From assembly GCF_018598175.1 (NCBI RefSeq), contig NZ_JAHESE010000002.1, positions 248,001 through 312,000 on the forward strand: a DNA stretch of 64,000 bases, in the 5' to 3' direction. Below the pieces are notes generated by a model. That model saw only the letters and a program-made list of their open reading frames with translations, was not told where the DNA came from and ran no database searches. Of the stretch, positions 18,452 to 28,969 are shown one piece after another (the first letter of the stretch is position 1; the number at the start of each line of letters is the position of its first letter). Source of the stretch: Dawidia cretensis (lineage in GTDB: Bacteria > Bacteroidota > Bacteroidia > Cytophagales > Cyclobacteriaceae). The position numbers and the translations under genes are program-made.

Positions 18452-19183
18452 CTAGCGACGACGACGCTTCCGCTTCATGGCTTTCTTGGGAGCCGAAGGG
18501 CCACTGTTTCCCGAGTTGAAGATCAGACCGACGGAGAATTCCCATCCGGTAAAATCGATCTTGGCATCGGCATATTCCACCTCGCGGGTTTCCAGGGTGG
18601 TGCTCCCACCGGTATAGCTTCCTTTCAATGGGAACTTGGACTCGCCAACCAGGTAATTGGCTTCCAGCGAAACGCCGACATCCTTGAAAATATAGAGTGT
18701 CAGCTCGGCGCCACCATGGTAACCCCAGCCCGGTTTGTTCTTAAAAGAAAAGTCGCTGTTCACCACTTCCCATCCTTCGGCCTTGCGCAGGGCGCGATCA
18801 AAATTTCCATAATTGATGTGCTGGCTGAAGCCATGAAATCCAAAGGCGCCCCCTTTAATATCAAAGTCAGCCTTCTGACCGTGAAATTGGAGCACCAGCT
18901 CTACGGGGACGAAGATCGTAAAGTTCGGTCCCACGAGTGGATCTTTGCTTTCAAATGGCAGATCCTTCATATTCAGCCCCGACATGCGATAGAGCGAAGC
19001 GCCCGCTTCCAGTGCCAGGTACCGGTTAAAATCAAACCCTAAGCCGCGGATGGAAAACGGGCTGATAGGCGTTGAGAAGTAGCCGTTCTTGGGTATGAAG
19101 TAGGAAAACGACAGACCAAACTCCTGCGCCTGGGTGGTCACAACCGCCAACATCATCAGCGCCAGGGTAATATATCTTTTCAT
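18452..19183 (-). CDS. Outer-membrane beta-barrel-like protein with a basic C-terminal tail
   Basis: Read from the ATG at 19183 this is a 243-residue exported protein with signal peptide MKRYITLALMMLAVVTTQAQ. Alternating aromatic/hydrophobic strands follow (FGLSFSYFIP, LALEAGASLYRM, GYHGGAELTLYIF, VGVSLEANYLVG, GWEFSVGLIF), as in porin-like beta-barrels. The open frame extends upstream to 19357, but those residues overlap the upstream sulfatase gene and are not signal-like. The extreme C-terminus after SGPSAPKKAM is KRKRRRR, unusual for an outer-membrane barrel, which normally ends in an aromatic residue. It lies 4 bp after the LTA-synthase-like gene, so the two are probably co-transcribed. 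Function unknown. Confidence 0.75.
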   Translation of the reverse strand: MKRYITLALMMLAVVTTQAQEFGLSFSYFIPKNGYFSTPISPFSIRGLGFDFNRYLALEAGASLYRMSGLNMKDLPFESKDPLVGPNFTIFVPVELVLQFHGQKADFDIKGGAFGFHGFSQHINYGNFDRALRKAEGWEVVNSDFSFKNKPGWGYHGGAELTLYIFKDVGVSLEANYLVGESKFPLKGSYTGGSTTLETREVEYADAKIDFTGWEFSVGLIFNSGNSGPSAPKKAMKRKRRRR

Positions 19184-19187
19184 AGGC

Positions 19188-21014
19188 TTAACGTTTATTA
19201 TAATCACTATAAAGCACCTGCTCATACGCCTTGCCCAGCGTAATGTCTTCCTCCGTAATATTGGTTTGTTCCAGGAACTGCTTGCCGGTGTTGTCATAGA
19301 CCATGTGCTTGTCGGGCAGCAAAAAGCCAAAGCCGTCATTAAAGAAATACGCAGCAAACGGTACGACCTTGTTGCCGAGAATATCTTTACTAAATCGGAA
19401 CTCCGGTGACGGTTTATCTAACTGTGCCAGCAAAGTATTGGCAATGTCAGTTTGTCCCGCAAGAGTATGGATCACCGTGTCTTGTCGTACCGCGCCGCCC
19501 ACGATTAGCAGCGGCGTTTTAAAACGTCGTTTGTCTTTGAGCTCTTTATTGCCCGGGCTTCGGTGGCCGTGGTCGGCGGTCATGATCACGATGGTATTAT
19601 CCCACCAGGGTTGCTTCTTGCAAAGCTCGATAAAGTTGCCGATGCTCTTGTCGGTATAGTGGCAGGAGTTCAGGAAAAGCGACTCCTCGTCTTGTCCCTG
19701 AATGAAGGGCTCCATGGGCACGTCAAAGGGCTCGTGGCTGCTCAGGGTAAGGATGACTTTAAAGAACGGGCTGCGGGTAGTATCCAGCTCGTGCAGGGCC
19801 TGGGCAAACATAAAGTGATCGTGTACGCCCCACTTGGAGGCATCCAGCTCCGCCGGGAAATCATTCGCGCTGGTGATGTGCTCAAAGCCTCCGGTGGTGA
19901 GGAACGAACGGAAATTGGCGAAGTCCACATCGCCGCCATAGACAAACGAGCTTTTATACCCTAGCTTCTTCAGCTCGAGATTCAGTTGAGGCATGCGTTG
20001 TGTCTTGGCCGGAAACTTAATGATGGACGTCTGCGGTTGGGCGGGATAAGCGCTGAGAATGCTTACCAACCCTTTGTCTGTACGGTCGCCACTCGAATAG
20101 AAATTGTCAAAGAGGATACCTTCTTTACACAGCTTGTTGAGATTGGGCGCGATATCCGGCAGACCGCCCAGGGGCTCGATCACATCGGCGGTAAAGCTTT
20201 CGATGATGATGAAGATGATGTTCGGGCGGGCCGTCGTAAACAGGTGCCGGGTAGAGTCGCTGGCCGGGTAGAGGGCGGCGAACCGCGCCTCGGCATCGGC
20301 GGAATTGACAAAGTTCTCGGGATAACGAACATTGGAGCCCTTACGGGCACTATTCAGAAAATTCCAGATGACGTTGATAGCGGTATGATTGGCATAAGGC
20401 TTTGATTTATGAAAAAACACAAAACCCGTATTCATCGGGGCCACTGATATGCTGCCGCGTATCGGAAAGAACAGCAGACCAGACACGGCCAGCATTACAA
20501 ACGCTGTAGGCAGCGAGCCTTTGGTAAGCAGGGTAGACGTATAGGGTGATATAAGACGGTTATAGAGCCAGGTATACAATACCGTCAGGGTGAAAAAGAT
20601 CGCGATCAGCCCAACGACTACTCCAGGCGAAACGCTGCCCAGTGCGCCGGAACCGATGTAAAAGAACGGAGTTGTATTGAGACGAAAGCCCCAGTGACGG
20701 TATAATTCCAGGTCGACCATTACGATCAGCCCGAAAAGCGTCAGCACGGCAAAAGTGATCACCCGCAGGGTACGGTGCAGCCAGATGCCGGCGGCAAACG
20801 AAGAGACCATGAGCAGCAAACCCGCCAGGGCGAGAACGTATCCTACCATGCTGGCATCCATGCGGATGCCATGGGTCATGGTCTGTAACATTTCCACAGC
20901 AGTCAGTTGCGCCGAAAGGTCGTGGTTATATGCCAGGAAAAGGCCGCGGATAAAAATCATATAGCTCAGCCAGAAAAGCATGAGCAGCAGGAAGATTCGA
21001 AGACGTTCGCGCAT
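19188..21014 (-). CDS. LTA synthase-family membrane sulfatase / phosphoglycerol transferase
   Basis: This 608-residue protein has five N-terminal membrane helices (residues about 5-190) followed by an extracytoplasmic sulfatase/alkaline-phosphatase fold. The nucleophile region is NIIFIIIESFTADVI, and DRTDKGLVSILSAYPAQPQTS and MTADHGHRSPG supply other metal/substrate residues. This matches MdoB/LtaS-like phosphoglycerol transferases, which move phosphoglycerol or phosphoethanolamine onto glycans or lipids; in a Gram-negative the true substrate is unknown. It is followed 4 bp later by the beta-barrel gene. A strong hairpin upstream separates it from groEL. Confidence 0.9.
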   Translation of the reverse strand: MRERLRIFLLLMLFWLSYMIFIRGLFLAYNHDLSAQLTAVEMLQTMTHGIRMDASMVGYVLALAGLLLMVSSFAAGIWLHRTLRVITFAVLTLFGLIVMVDLELYRHWGFRLNTTPFFYIGSGALGSVSPGVVVGLIAIFFTLTVLYTWLYNRLISPYTSTLLTKGSLPTAFVMLAVSGLLFFPIRGSISVAPMNTGFVFFHKSKPYANHTAINVIWNFLNSARKGSNVRYPENFVNSADAEARFAALYPASDSTRHLFTTARPNIIFIIIESFTADVIEPLGGLPDIAPNLNKLCKEGILFDNFYSSGDRTDKGLVSILSAYPAQPQTSIIKFPAKTQRMPQLNLELKKLGYKSSFVYGGDVDFANFRSFLTTGGFEHITSANDFPAELDASKWGVHDHFMFAQALHELDTTRSPFFKVILTLSSHEPFDVPMEPFIQGQDEESLFLNSCHYTDKSIGNFIELCKKQPWWDNTIVIMTADHGHRSPGNKELKDKRRFKTPLLIVGGAVRQDTVIHTLAGQTDIANTLLAQLDKPSPEFRFSKDILGNKVVPFAAYFFNDGFGFLLPDKHMVYDNTGKQFLEQTNITEEDITLGKAYEQVLYSDYNKR

Positions 21015-21055
21015 AGCCGGTAATTGCGTGCAAAGATAGTGGGTAGGGGTAAAAG

Positions 21056-21087
21056 AAAAAGGCTTCTCTTGGGAGAGAAGCCTTTTT
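21056..21087 (-). terminator. Terminator after groES-groEL
   Basis: A perfect 14-bp stem AAAAAGGCTTCTCT (21056-21069) with AGAGAAGCCTTTTT (21074-21087) has a 4-nt loop. Read on the minus strand it ends in a T-run 25 bp after the groEL stop, ending the chaperonin operon before the sulfatase gene. Confidence 0.9.
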
Positions 21088-21111
21088 CAACCATGTATAA
21101 TGATGTTTTGA

Positions 21112-23054
<1,943 letters not shown>

Positions 23055-23201
23055 ATACGAATCGATTTTTAAGGTTTAACAATTCAACATCCACGGGCTC
23101 TGCACCTATTGTGCCACCGTGTACGGAGATGCGAATTACGGACAAATTTTCTACTCCTGATAGCTTTTGCAGGGCGTATTCCTGCGATCCATGCTGGCAA
23201 A

Positions 23202-23218
23202 GTGGCAGAGTCTGCCAC
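23202..23218 (-). promoter_or_regulatory. Perfect palindrome upstream of groES, candidate operator
   Basis: GTGGCAGA and TCTGCCAC flank a single central base, and another TGGCA half-site lies 9 bp to the left (23195-23199). It sits in the 212-bp non-coding gap between groES and the upstream gene, about 150 bp before the groES start. It is neither CIRCE nor a good sigma-54 site, because the GG/GC spacing is wrong. Confidence 0.4.
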
Positions 23219-23266
23219 GTAGGGAACGGGCAGGTTTTAGACGTCGCTTATGACTCGGAGAAATTG

Positions 23267-23989
23267 TTATTTAGATATGTGCTTGACAAACAAACGTTTA
23301 GCAACAGGCATGAAAGTCTCGTAAAACGGGAACCGGGCCTTCGACAGAATCAGGTAGGTGGCAGGATTTGGCAGGTCCGAGTATTGTCGGATCAGGTCCA
23401 GTTTCATGCGCTCGTACGTATGCAGCGGCTTCTTTTCTACGCGCTCAATCAACTCGGTATTCAGGCCCCTCAATGCCTCCTGACTGCCTTCAAAGAAGCT
23501 CACCTGGTAACGGTAAATGGCCGTTTCTTTTTCGGGGGGCAAGGTCACAAACAGGTAGCCTTCCCGTGCATACAGCGGTGTGACGCCGACCGGCGAGATC
23601 TCACACTGCGACTCGACGTATTCGTAAATCATGGAGCCCTCTTGCAGCGAGCTCTTAATCTGTGGCAATGCAAAGTCGATGATAGACTCCAGCTCCTGCA
23701 TGACCGCGTCGTCGTCAATCATTTCGCGATAGGTCAGCTCCAGCTTTTTAAACTCTTCCAGGGAAATTTCCTTCGGAAACGATTCGCGGATCAGCGTTTT
23801 GTTTTCCTTGACCGCCATCAGGTTGCGATAGTGAAAGACAAGGTCCGCCATGAAGGGATAAAGCTCGACGCGATCAAAAGAACTCTTTACCGCCTGCAGG
23901 TAGGCTAGCAACATGTATTTCTTATATTCAAAATCAATCAACCCCTGCGTTAGCCAATCATTCGACAATTTCTCCATGTCCCCACTCAT
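23267..23989 (-). CDS. Conserved hypothetical protein
   Basis: A 240-residue soluble, mostly helical protein with charged N-terminus (EKLSNDWLTQGLIDFEYKKY) and no signal peptide, membrane helix or recognised catalytic motif. The pattern (repeated helices with many Leu, Glu and Lys and a middle section EYVESQCEISPVGVTPLYAREGYLFV) resembles conserved unknown proteins of Bacteroidota, but I do not recognise a function. It is transcribed in the same direction as groES-groEL, 212 bp upstream. Long open frames on the opposite strand here are shadows. Confidence 0.75.
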   Translation of the reverse strand: MSGDMEKLSNDWLTQGLIDFEYKKYMLLAYLQAVKSSFDRVELYPFMADLVFHYRNLMAVKENKTLIRESFPKEISLEEFKKLELTYREMIDDDAVMQELESIIDFALPQIKSSLQEGSMIYEYVESQCEISPVGVTPLYAREGYLFVTLPPEKETAIYRYQVSFFEGSQEALRGLNTELIERVEKKPLHTYERMKLDLIRQYSDLPNPATYLILSKARFPFYETFMPVAKRLFVKHISK

Positions 23990-24275
23990 TTCGTTGGTAT
24001 AATGTACCGAATCTTTTTCGGAACGTCAAGCGCCCCATGTGGGAGCACGAAGGACCGATGTCAGAAATCCGGGGCATGATACGGGAAGTGGCCCTGCACG
24101 GGAAGGCTCTTTACATCCGGCCGCGGCATAGGTGTTTCGGCGACGATTCTGAAGCGCCTGCATCGTATTTTGTGCATTGTCGGCTGGAATCATACACGCT
24201 ATAGATCGGTCTTCCTTTTGGCAGAATAAATAGTAATCATTGAAGCTACTTTGTATTACAAATAACAACCCCCTC

Positions 24276-24791
24276 ATGAAAAGAAGTACCATCCTGCTAG
24301 GCTTGCTCATCGGCCTGGCGATTTCCTGTAAAGACGATGACTCCGACGAAAAGAACGGCGGCTATAGCTTTAAAGATCAGGATCTGGGCGGCATGGTTGG
24401 GGGTGTCCTTTGGACGCAACGAAGCGGTTTTGCCCAGGAGGAAAGCTACGATGGCGAAGAGATCCTGGGCATAGACCTGGTAGAAACGGTGTCCGGTGGC
24501 GAAGGATGTGACATGTTCATGCCGGAAGGCGACTACATCTTTTTCGATGTTCCCAACAAGGTTGGCCTCTACGAGCTGAGCATCAACTGGGATGCCGACC
24601 TGGCGAACAGCACCGAGGAAAGCCTGACAGTAACACTTTATGACGGAGACGATAAAATGAACTACATCGCCACCAAGGGGGCCATCGAAATTCTTTCGAT
24701 CACCGACACCGAAATTACCGGGCGCATCGATGCCCGCGCAGAAGAGGGGACCTATGTAAACGGAAACTTCACCGTCGCGCTATGTAAGTAA
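24276..24791 (+). CDS. Small hypothetical lipoprotein
   Basis: Read from the ATG at 24276 this 171-residue protein has a lipoprotein signal (KRSTILLGLLIGLAISC, cysteine at residue 19) followed by KDDDSDEKNGG, an acidic stretch like the lipoprotein export signal of surface lipoproteins in Bacteroidota. The mature part is acidic and beta-rich with several Asp/Glu-Gly turns and no recognised domain. An in-frame ATG at 24240 would add 12 residues and spoil the signal peptide. A TACTTTG sequence 25-30 bp upstream is a possible -7 region. A bidirectional terminator follows at 24812-24843. Confidence 0.75.
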   Translation: MKRSTILLGLLIGLAISCKDDDSDEKNGGYSFKDQDLGGMVGGVLWTQRSGFAQEESYDGEEILGIDLVETVSGGEGCDMFMPEGDYIFFDVPNKVGLYELSINWDADLANSTEESLTVTLYDGDDKMNYIATKGAIEILSITDTEITGRIDARAEEGTYVNGNFTVALCK

Positions 24792-24811
24792 TAGATGATT
24801 GGGTTAATATA

Positions 24812-24843
24812 AAAAAGGCTGCCTCGCAAGGGGCAGCCTTTTT
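24812..24843. terminator. Bidirectional terminator between convergent genes
   Basis: AAAAAGGCTGCC (24812-24823) pairs with GGCAGCCTTTTT (24832-24843) around an 8-nt loop, giving a T-run on both strands. It lies between the lipoprotein gene (stop 24791) and the thiolase gene (stop 24867). Confidence 0.9.
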
Positions 24844-24866
24844 GTTTATGTCATGGTGTATGCCGA

Positions 24867-26042
24867 TCAGGTCGAGATAACAATGGCCGAAGCGCCACCG
24901 CCGCCGTTGCAGATACCGGCCACGCCATACTTGCCCTTGTTTTGACGGAGCACGTTGATGAGCGTTGTCACGATGCGCGCACCGGAGGCGCCCAGCGGGT
25001 GTCCCAGGGCTACGGCGCCGCCGTTAACGTTCACCTTGCTGGCGTCCAATTTCAGCAGCGCATTGTTGGCCAGGGCCACGGCAGAAAACGCTTCGTTGAT
25101 CTCGTAGAAGTCGATTGCCTCCGGAGCCACGCCCGCAACCTTCAGCGCTTTGGGAATTGCCAGGGAGGGGGTGGTCGTAAACCACATCGGATCCTGTGCC
25201 GCGTCGGCAAACCCATGAATGGTGGCCAGCGGCTTGATGCCCAGCGCTTCAGCTTTCTCACGGCTCATCAGTACCAGCGCCGCCGCGCCGTCGTTCAGCG
25301 TAGAGGCGTTGGCTGCCGTGACGGTGCCGTCTTTGGAAAAGGCCGGTTTCAGTCCCGGGATCTTATCGAAGTTCACACTCTTATACTCTTCGTCTTCGGC
25401 AAAACGGGTTACGTTGCCCTTGCGATCCGTCACTTCTACCGGCACGATCTCGTCCTGGAATTTGCCGGCGGCCCAGGCTGCAGCAGAACGTTTGTATGAG
25501 TCGATGGCATAGGCGTCCTGGTCCTGGCGGGAGATCTTCATCTCGCGGGCCGTGTTGTCCGCGCAAACACCCATGGCGCACTGGTTGTAGATGTCCGTGA
25601 GGCCGTCATAGGTAAGGCCGTCCAGCAATTCGCCGTTGCCAAATTTATATCCGGTACGAGCCTTGGGCAGATAATAGGGGATGTTGCTCATGCTTTCCGT
25701 GCCACCGGCTACAACGATGTCGTTGTGACCCAGCATGATTGATTGTGCGCCCAGCATAACGGCTTTCATGCCGGAAGCGCAGACTTTATTGACCAGGGTG
25801 CAAGGTATGGTAAAACCCAGGCCGGCCGCGGCGGCAATCTGCGTGGCAGGCGCCTGGCCCAGCCCGGCGGCGATGACATTTCCGATAAAAACTTCCTGAA
25901 CCTGTGAGGCGTCGATGCCTGCTTTTTGCAGCGCACCCTTTACGGCAATGGCCCCAAGCTGCACAGCGGTAAGCGAAGACAGGCTACCGCCAAAACTGCC
26001 GATGGGTGTCCGCACGGCAGAGACAATATATACTTCTTTCAT
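24867..26042 (-). CDS. Acetyl-CoA C-acetyltransferase (thiolase)
   Basis: This 391-residue thiolase has the nucleophilic Cys in [10 protein letters not shown], the [11 protein letters not shown] segment, NEAFSAVAL, His in [10 protein letters not shown] and the second catalytic Cys in [10 protein letters not shown]. Length and residue pattern fit biosynthetic-type acetoacetyl-CoA thiolases. It condenses two acetyl-CoA or cleaves acetoacetyl-CoA, in the cytoplasm. It is the last gene on this minus-strand stretch, 38 bp after the low-complexity gene, with which it may share a transcript. Chain-length specificity cannot be told from sequence alone. Confidence 0.95.
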   Translation of the reverse strand: MKEVYIVSAVRTPIGSFGGSLSSLTAVQLGAIAVKGALQKAGIDASQVQEVFIGNVIAAGLGQAPATQIAAAAGLGFTIPCTLVNKVCASGMKAVMLGAQSIMLGHNDIVVAGGTESMSNIPYYLPKARTGYKFGNGELLDGLTYDGLTDIYNQCAMGVCADNTAREMKISRQDQDAYAIDSYKRSAAAWAAGKFQDEIVPVEVTDRKGNVTRFAEDEEYKSVNFDKIPGLKPAFSKDGTVTAANASTLNDGAAALVLMSREKAEALGIKPLATIHGFADAAQDPMWFTTTPSLAIPKALKVAGVAPEAIDFYEINEAFSAVALANNALLKLDASKVNVNGGAVALGHPLGASGARIVTTLINVLRQNKGKYGVAGICNGGGGASAIVIST

Positions 26043-26080
26043 TTGGGTTGGTTGGTTTTACGTGTGGCTGTGGCGGCCGG

Positions 26081-26749
26081 CTACCAATCAGGTTTGTTGC
26101 GATCCTTGGGCTTGCTGGCTTTGCGCTTGTTCTGTTGCAGGTATTGTACCTCCTGGTTCTTCATGGCCTGCAAAATCATCTCCGCCTTCTCTTTGCTGAT
26201 CTTCATTTGCTGAAGTTTATCGGAGAGCTGCTGGTCGCGCTGCTTTTTCTCCTGCTCGCGTTTCTCTTCGTCGCTCTGTTGCTGGTTCTGCTGGTCCTTC
26301 TGCTTCTTCTCTTTCTCCTCCTCACCTTTTTGCTGGTCCTTTTCCTGCTTCTCCTGCTCGTCTTTTTTATCCTGGCTATCCTTCTGCTGTTGATCTTTCT
26401 GCTCCTGGTCCTTCTTCTGCTGATCCTGCTTTTGCTGTTGATCCTTTTTCTCCTGCTCTTTTTTCTCCTGCTCTTTTTTCTCCTGCTCTTTTTTCTCCTG
26501 CTCTTTCTTTTGCTGGTCCTGTTTCTGCTGATCCTTCTGCTTCTGTTCCTGCTTCAGCTTCTTTTGAAGCTCACTAAGCTTGGGATCACCCGGATATTTT
26601 TGTAGGCCTTCGCCTACGGCGCGCAGGGCCTCGGCATTCTTACCGCCGACATAATAGTTGGCCGATTGGTTAAAGTACGCTTGTGCACCTTGTGCATAGG
26701 CCAAATGGCCGACGGTCAGGAAAACGATGAGCAGAATGAAGTTCTTCAT
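26081..26749 (-). CDS. Exported Lys/Glu/Gln-rich low-complexity protein
   Basis: This 222-residue protein has a signal peptide (MKNFILLIVFLTVGHLAYAQG), a short TPR-like section (residues about 25-60: AYFNQSANYYVGGKNAEAL) and then about 110 residues made almost only of K, E, Q and D. These include four to five repeats of the five-residue unit KKEQE, coded by a 15-bp DNA repeat at about 26445-26505. A more complex helical C-terminus follows (QQMKISKEKAEMILQAMKNQEVQYLQ), resembling the tail often seen in Bat-operon BatC-like proteins of Bacteroidota. It lies 3 bp after the TPR gene. It is probably a periplasmic extended helix; the function is unknown. Confidence 0.8.
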   Translation of the reverse strand: MKNFILLIVFLTVGHLAYAQGAQAYFNQSANYYVGGKNAEALRAVGEGLQKYPGDPKLSELQKKLKQEQKQKDQQKQDQQKKEQEKKEQEKKEQEKKEQEKKDQQQKQDQQKKDQEQKDQQQKDSQDKKDEQEKQEKDQQKGEEEKEKKQKDQQNQQQSDEEKREQEKKQRDQQLSDKLQQMKISKEKAEMILQAMKNQEVQYLQQNKRKASKPKDRNKPDW

Positions 26750-26752
26750 AGC

Positions 26753-27409
26753 TTACTTTTTATCGATGGTAACAACATCTCCTAAACGATCGATGAAATC
26801 CTTGTAATACATCACCGACGGGTCTTTCTTGGCGCCTTCGTTCATGAGCGCCTGCGCATCCTTAAATTGGAACCGGGCCGCCAGCGCGTCCGCCTGTGCT
26901 TTTAACCGTTTAGCGTAGGCAGAAGGTTCCTGAGGCTTGTTCTGATCCTGGTTCTTTTTCTTTTCCTCTTCTTTCTTCTTCTCGTCCAGCTTCTTTTTGA
27001 TCATCTCGTAATTGTAGCGCGCGTCGCCATTGGCCGGATCGGCCTTCAGTGCCGCTTTGAAGCTGGCCATGGCCTCTTCGTATTGACCCTTCTGATGGTG
27101 CATCACGCCGAGCTGCTGCTGTGCCTTGGATCGCACGGCGGTTTTCTCGCTACTCGCCAATGCCTGGTATTCCGTAAAAGCGTGGGCGGTATCCTTGAGG
27201 AGGTAATAAGCGTTGGCGAGGTTCAGCAAGGCCTCGTCCTCCACGACATCCAGTGTATCGACCAGGTATCGGTATTTGGCCACCGCTGTTTTATAATCGC
27301 CGGAAGTATACGCCCTGCGGGCTTCTGTTTTGGTACGGTTGATCTTCCCGATCTTGATCGGATCGATTGCCGCCGCAAACAAAAAGATGGATACCAGGAG
27401 CCATTTCAT
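26753..27409 (-). CDS. batC: Exported TPR protein of the Bat (aerotolerance) type
   Basis: This 218-residue protein has a short signal-like N-terminus (MKWLLVSIFLFAAAI) and at least three TPR units (ARRAYTSGDYKTAVAKYRYL, ALLNLANAYYLLKDTAHAFTEY, QQLGVMHHQKGQYEEAMASFKAAL). A Lys/Glu-rich linker precedes the C-terminal helix pair. It starts inside the batB stop codon (ATGA overlap, 27406-27409), and TPR proteins coupled to VWA proteins are the BatB-BatC arrangement of Bacteroidota, linked to oxygen tolerance and envelope stress. The rest of the usual cluster (moxR, DUF58, batA, batD, batE) is absent here. Confidence 0.85.
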   Translation of the reverse strand: MKWLLVSIFLFAAAIDPIKIGKINRTKTEARRAYTSGDYKTAVAKYRYLVDTLDVVEDEALLNLANAYYLLKDTAHAFTEYQALASSEKTAVRSKAQQQLGVMHHQKGQYEEAMASFKAALKADPANGDARYNYEMIKKKLDEKKKEEEKKKNQDQNKPQEPSAYAKRLKAQADALAARFQFKDAQALMNEGAKKDPSVMYYKDFIDRLGDVVTIDKK

Positions 27410-28377
27410 AATTTCAGCGCGGGTACGTTTACAAGTACATCCAGGATTAGCAATACCACGGCCGCCACCAGGAAGTAGAAATACTTGTTGGCGGTAACGT
27501 CTACAAAGCGGGCATCGCGCAGCTCGCCTTCAATGTTGCCGATGGTGTTGATCAGCCGCGATACATCGTTGCGCGCAGCGTTTATCTCAAAATACTGGCC
27601 GTCGGTTTTGTCGGCAAGCCCGCGTAAGGCAGAAGAGTTCAGCCGGGTCGTGACCGTGTTACCCTGGCGGTCGGTCTTCAGCGAGCGGCCGGCATAAATG
27701 TTACCACCGGCCTCTGTGCCCACGCCCAGGGTGAACAGCTTAATATCTTTGCTCTCAATTTCCGACACCACCTCACGCGAATCTTCGCCGAAGTCCTCGC
27801 CATCGCTGATCAGAATAATGACCTTTGATTTCGACTGGGTAGTCGGGCCGTCCGCCTCCTCCTCCAGTTTCTTCAGGGCCAACCGCAACGGAGGCCCAAA
27901 ATCCGTGCCTGACGCAGGCACCAGGGTCGAGCTCATCGTTTCGATAAAGAGATTGAGGGCGTTCTGATCATAGGTCAGGGGGCATTGCATAAAAGCCTCC
28001 GACGAGAAAATGATGACGCCGATGCGGTCAGAGCTAAAAGCTTCGACCACCTTCTTCATCTCAAACTTCACTTTCTCCAACCGGGTAGGGGCGATGTCAA
28101 ACGCATCCATGGACTTGGAAAGGTCCACGCAGATCATAATGTCCTTGCCCACCGACTTGACCTCTTTCTTCGAGCCGCCAAACGAAGGACCCAGAATGAC
28201 AATGATAAACAGGGCAAAGTATAGTGTACGAGCAAACAGCTTCGCAAAAATGATCGAGAAAGGACTGTTCATACGCCGAGCAATGCGAACAGTTCGCACT
28301 ACATACAGCGCGTACAATACCACAAACAAGGTGATAAAGACGATTTCCGTTATTCCAAAGTCACGATACCAAAGCAC
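27406..28377 (-). CDS. batB: BatB-like VWA-domain membrane protein
   Basis: Read from a GTG at 28377 the 323-residue protein begins LWYRDFGITEIVFI, the usual BatB opening; an ATG at 28440 would add 21 atypical residues. Two N-terminal membrane helices (about residues 8-27 and 47-67) and one C-terminal helix (about 300-318) flank a von Willebrand A domain. Its MIDAS residues are DLSKSMD, Thr in ASGTDFG and Asp in ISDGEDFGE. Next to it and translationally coupled is the TPR gene. By family knowledge it acts in the inner membrane with MoxR-type ATPases, which are not in the window. Confidence 0.88.
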   Translation of the reverse strand: MLWYRDFGITEIVFITLFVVLYALYVVRTVRIARRMNSPFSIIFAKLFARTLYFALFIIVILGPSFGGSKKEVKSVGKDIMICVDLSKSMDAFDIAPTRLEKVKFEMKKVVEAFSSDRIGVIIFSSEAFMQCPLTYDQNALNLFIETMSSTLVPASGTDFGPPLRLALKKLEEEADGPTTQSKSKVIILISDGEDFGEDSREVVSEIESKDIKLFTLGVGTEAGGNIYAGRSLKTDRQGNTVTTRLNSSALRGLADKTDGQYFEINAARNDVSRLINTIGNIEGELRDARFVDVTANKYFYFLVAAVVLLILDVLVNVPALKL

Positions 28378-28456
28378 ATTATTGCAGTTAACAGGTAGCA
28401 AGTAACAATGTGTACGCTGTTTATGCAAGCCGTTGGACAACGATCTCGGCGAATGC

Positions 28457-28957
28457 CTACGGGGTCACAATACGCCGCATGACGTAGTCGTTCATCCAGT
28501 AAGGCCCGATAGCAATGTCTTCTTCCCGCAGAATGGAGAACCCCGCCTTTTCGTAAAAAGATTTGGCCGGATTGTAGCGGTTTACATTCAGATCAAGCGT
28601 AGTAATGCCCTGGTCTTTAACGCGTTGCACAACTTCGTGCAACAGCATGCGGCCATAACCCTTGCCTTGATTGCCGGGACGCACATACAGTTTGTGAAGC
28701 TTGTACACGGGCTCGTCCGTACGGGCACCATAGGCAGCAAACCCCTGCGGTCCCTGATCGTCCGACAACAAAATAAATTGCTGGGTGCCCTGCGTCATGA
28801 CCGTCGTCAAAGCCTCTACGCTATAGATCAGGTCCAGCATGTAGCGGACCTGATCGTGCTCGAGGAGGGGCGTGTAGGTTGGCCACCACGTGTCTTCTGC
28901 GAGCACACGAATGGCTGGAATGTCGGCCGTATCTGCGTTGCGGATGGATACACTCAT
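28457..28957 (-). CDS. GNAT-family N-acetyltransferase
   Basis: This 166-residue protein has the complete GNAT fold: N-terminal VSIRNADTADIPAIRVLAEDTW, the acetyl-CoA loop VRPGNQGKGYGRMLLHEV (RxxGxG/A variant Q-G-K-G-Y-G), and the C-terminal LDLNVNRYNPAKSFYEKAGF. The substrate is unknown. It is 12 bp downstream of dapA and likely co-transcribed with it. Confidence 0.92.
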   Translation of the reverse strand: MSVSIRNADTADIPAIRVLAEDTWWPTYTPLLEHDQVRYMLDLIYSVEALTTVMTQGTQQFILLSDDQGPQGFAAYGARTDEPVYKLHKLYVRPGNQGKGYGRMLLHEVVQRVKDQGITTLDLNVNRYNPAKSFYEKAGFSILREEDIAIGPYWMNDYVMRRIVTP

Positions 28958-28969
28958 ACCAGCGAAAGG

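Noticed and set aside
23055-23266. CIRCE or sigma-54 site before groES
   Set aside because: No TTAGCACTC-type inverted repeat is present, and the TGGCA-containing dyad has wrong GG/GC spacing for sigma-54.
26006-26605. Plus-strand open frame rich in Leu (would look like a membrane protein)
   Set aside because: It is the antisense of the Lys/Glu/Gln-rich gene, whose codons read Leu/Phe on the other strand; hydrophobicity is an artefact of that composition.
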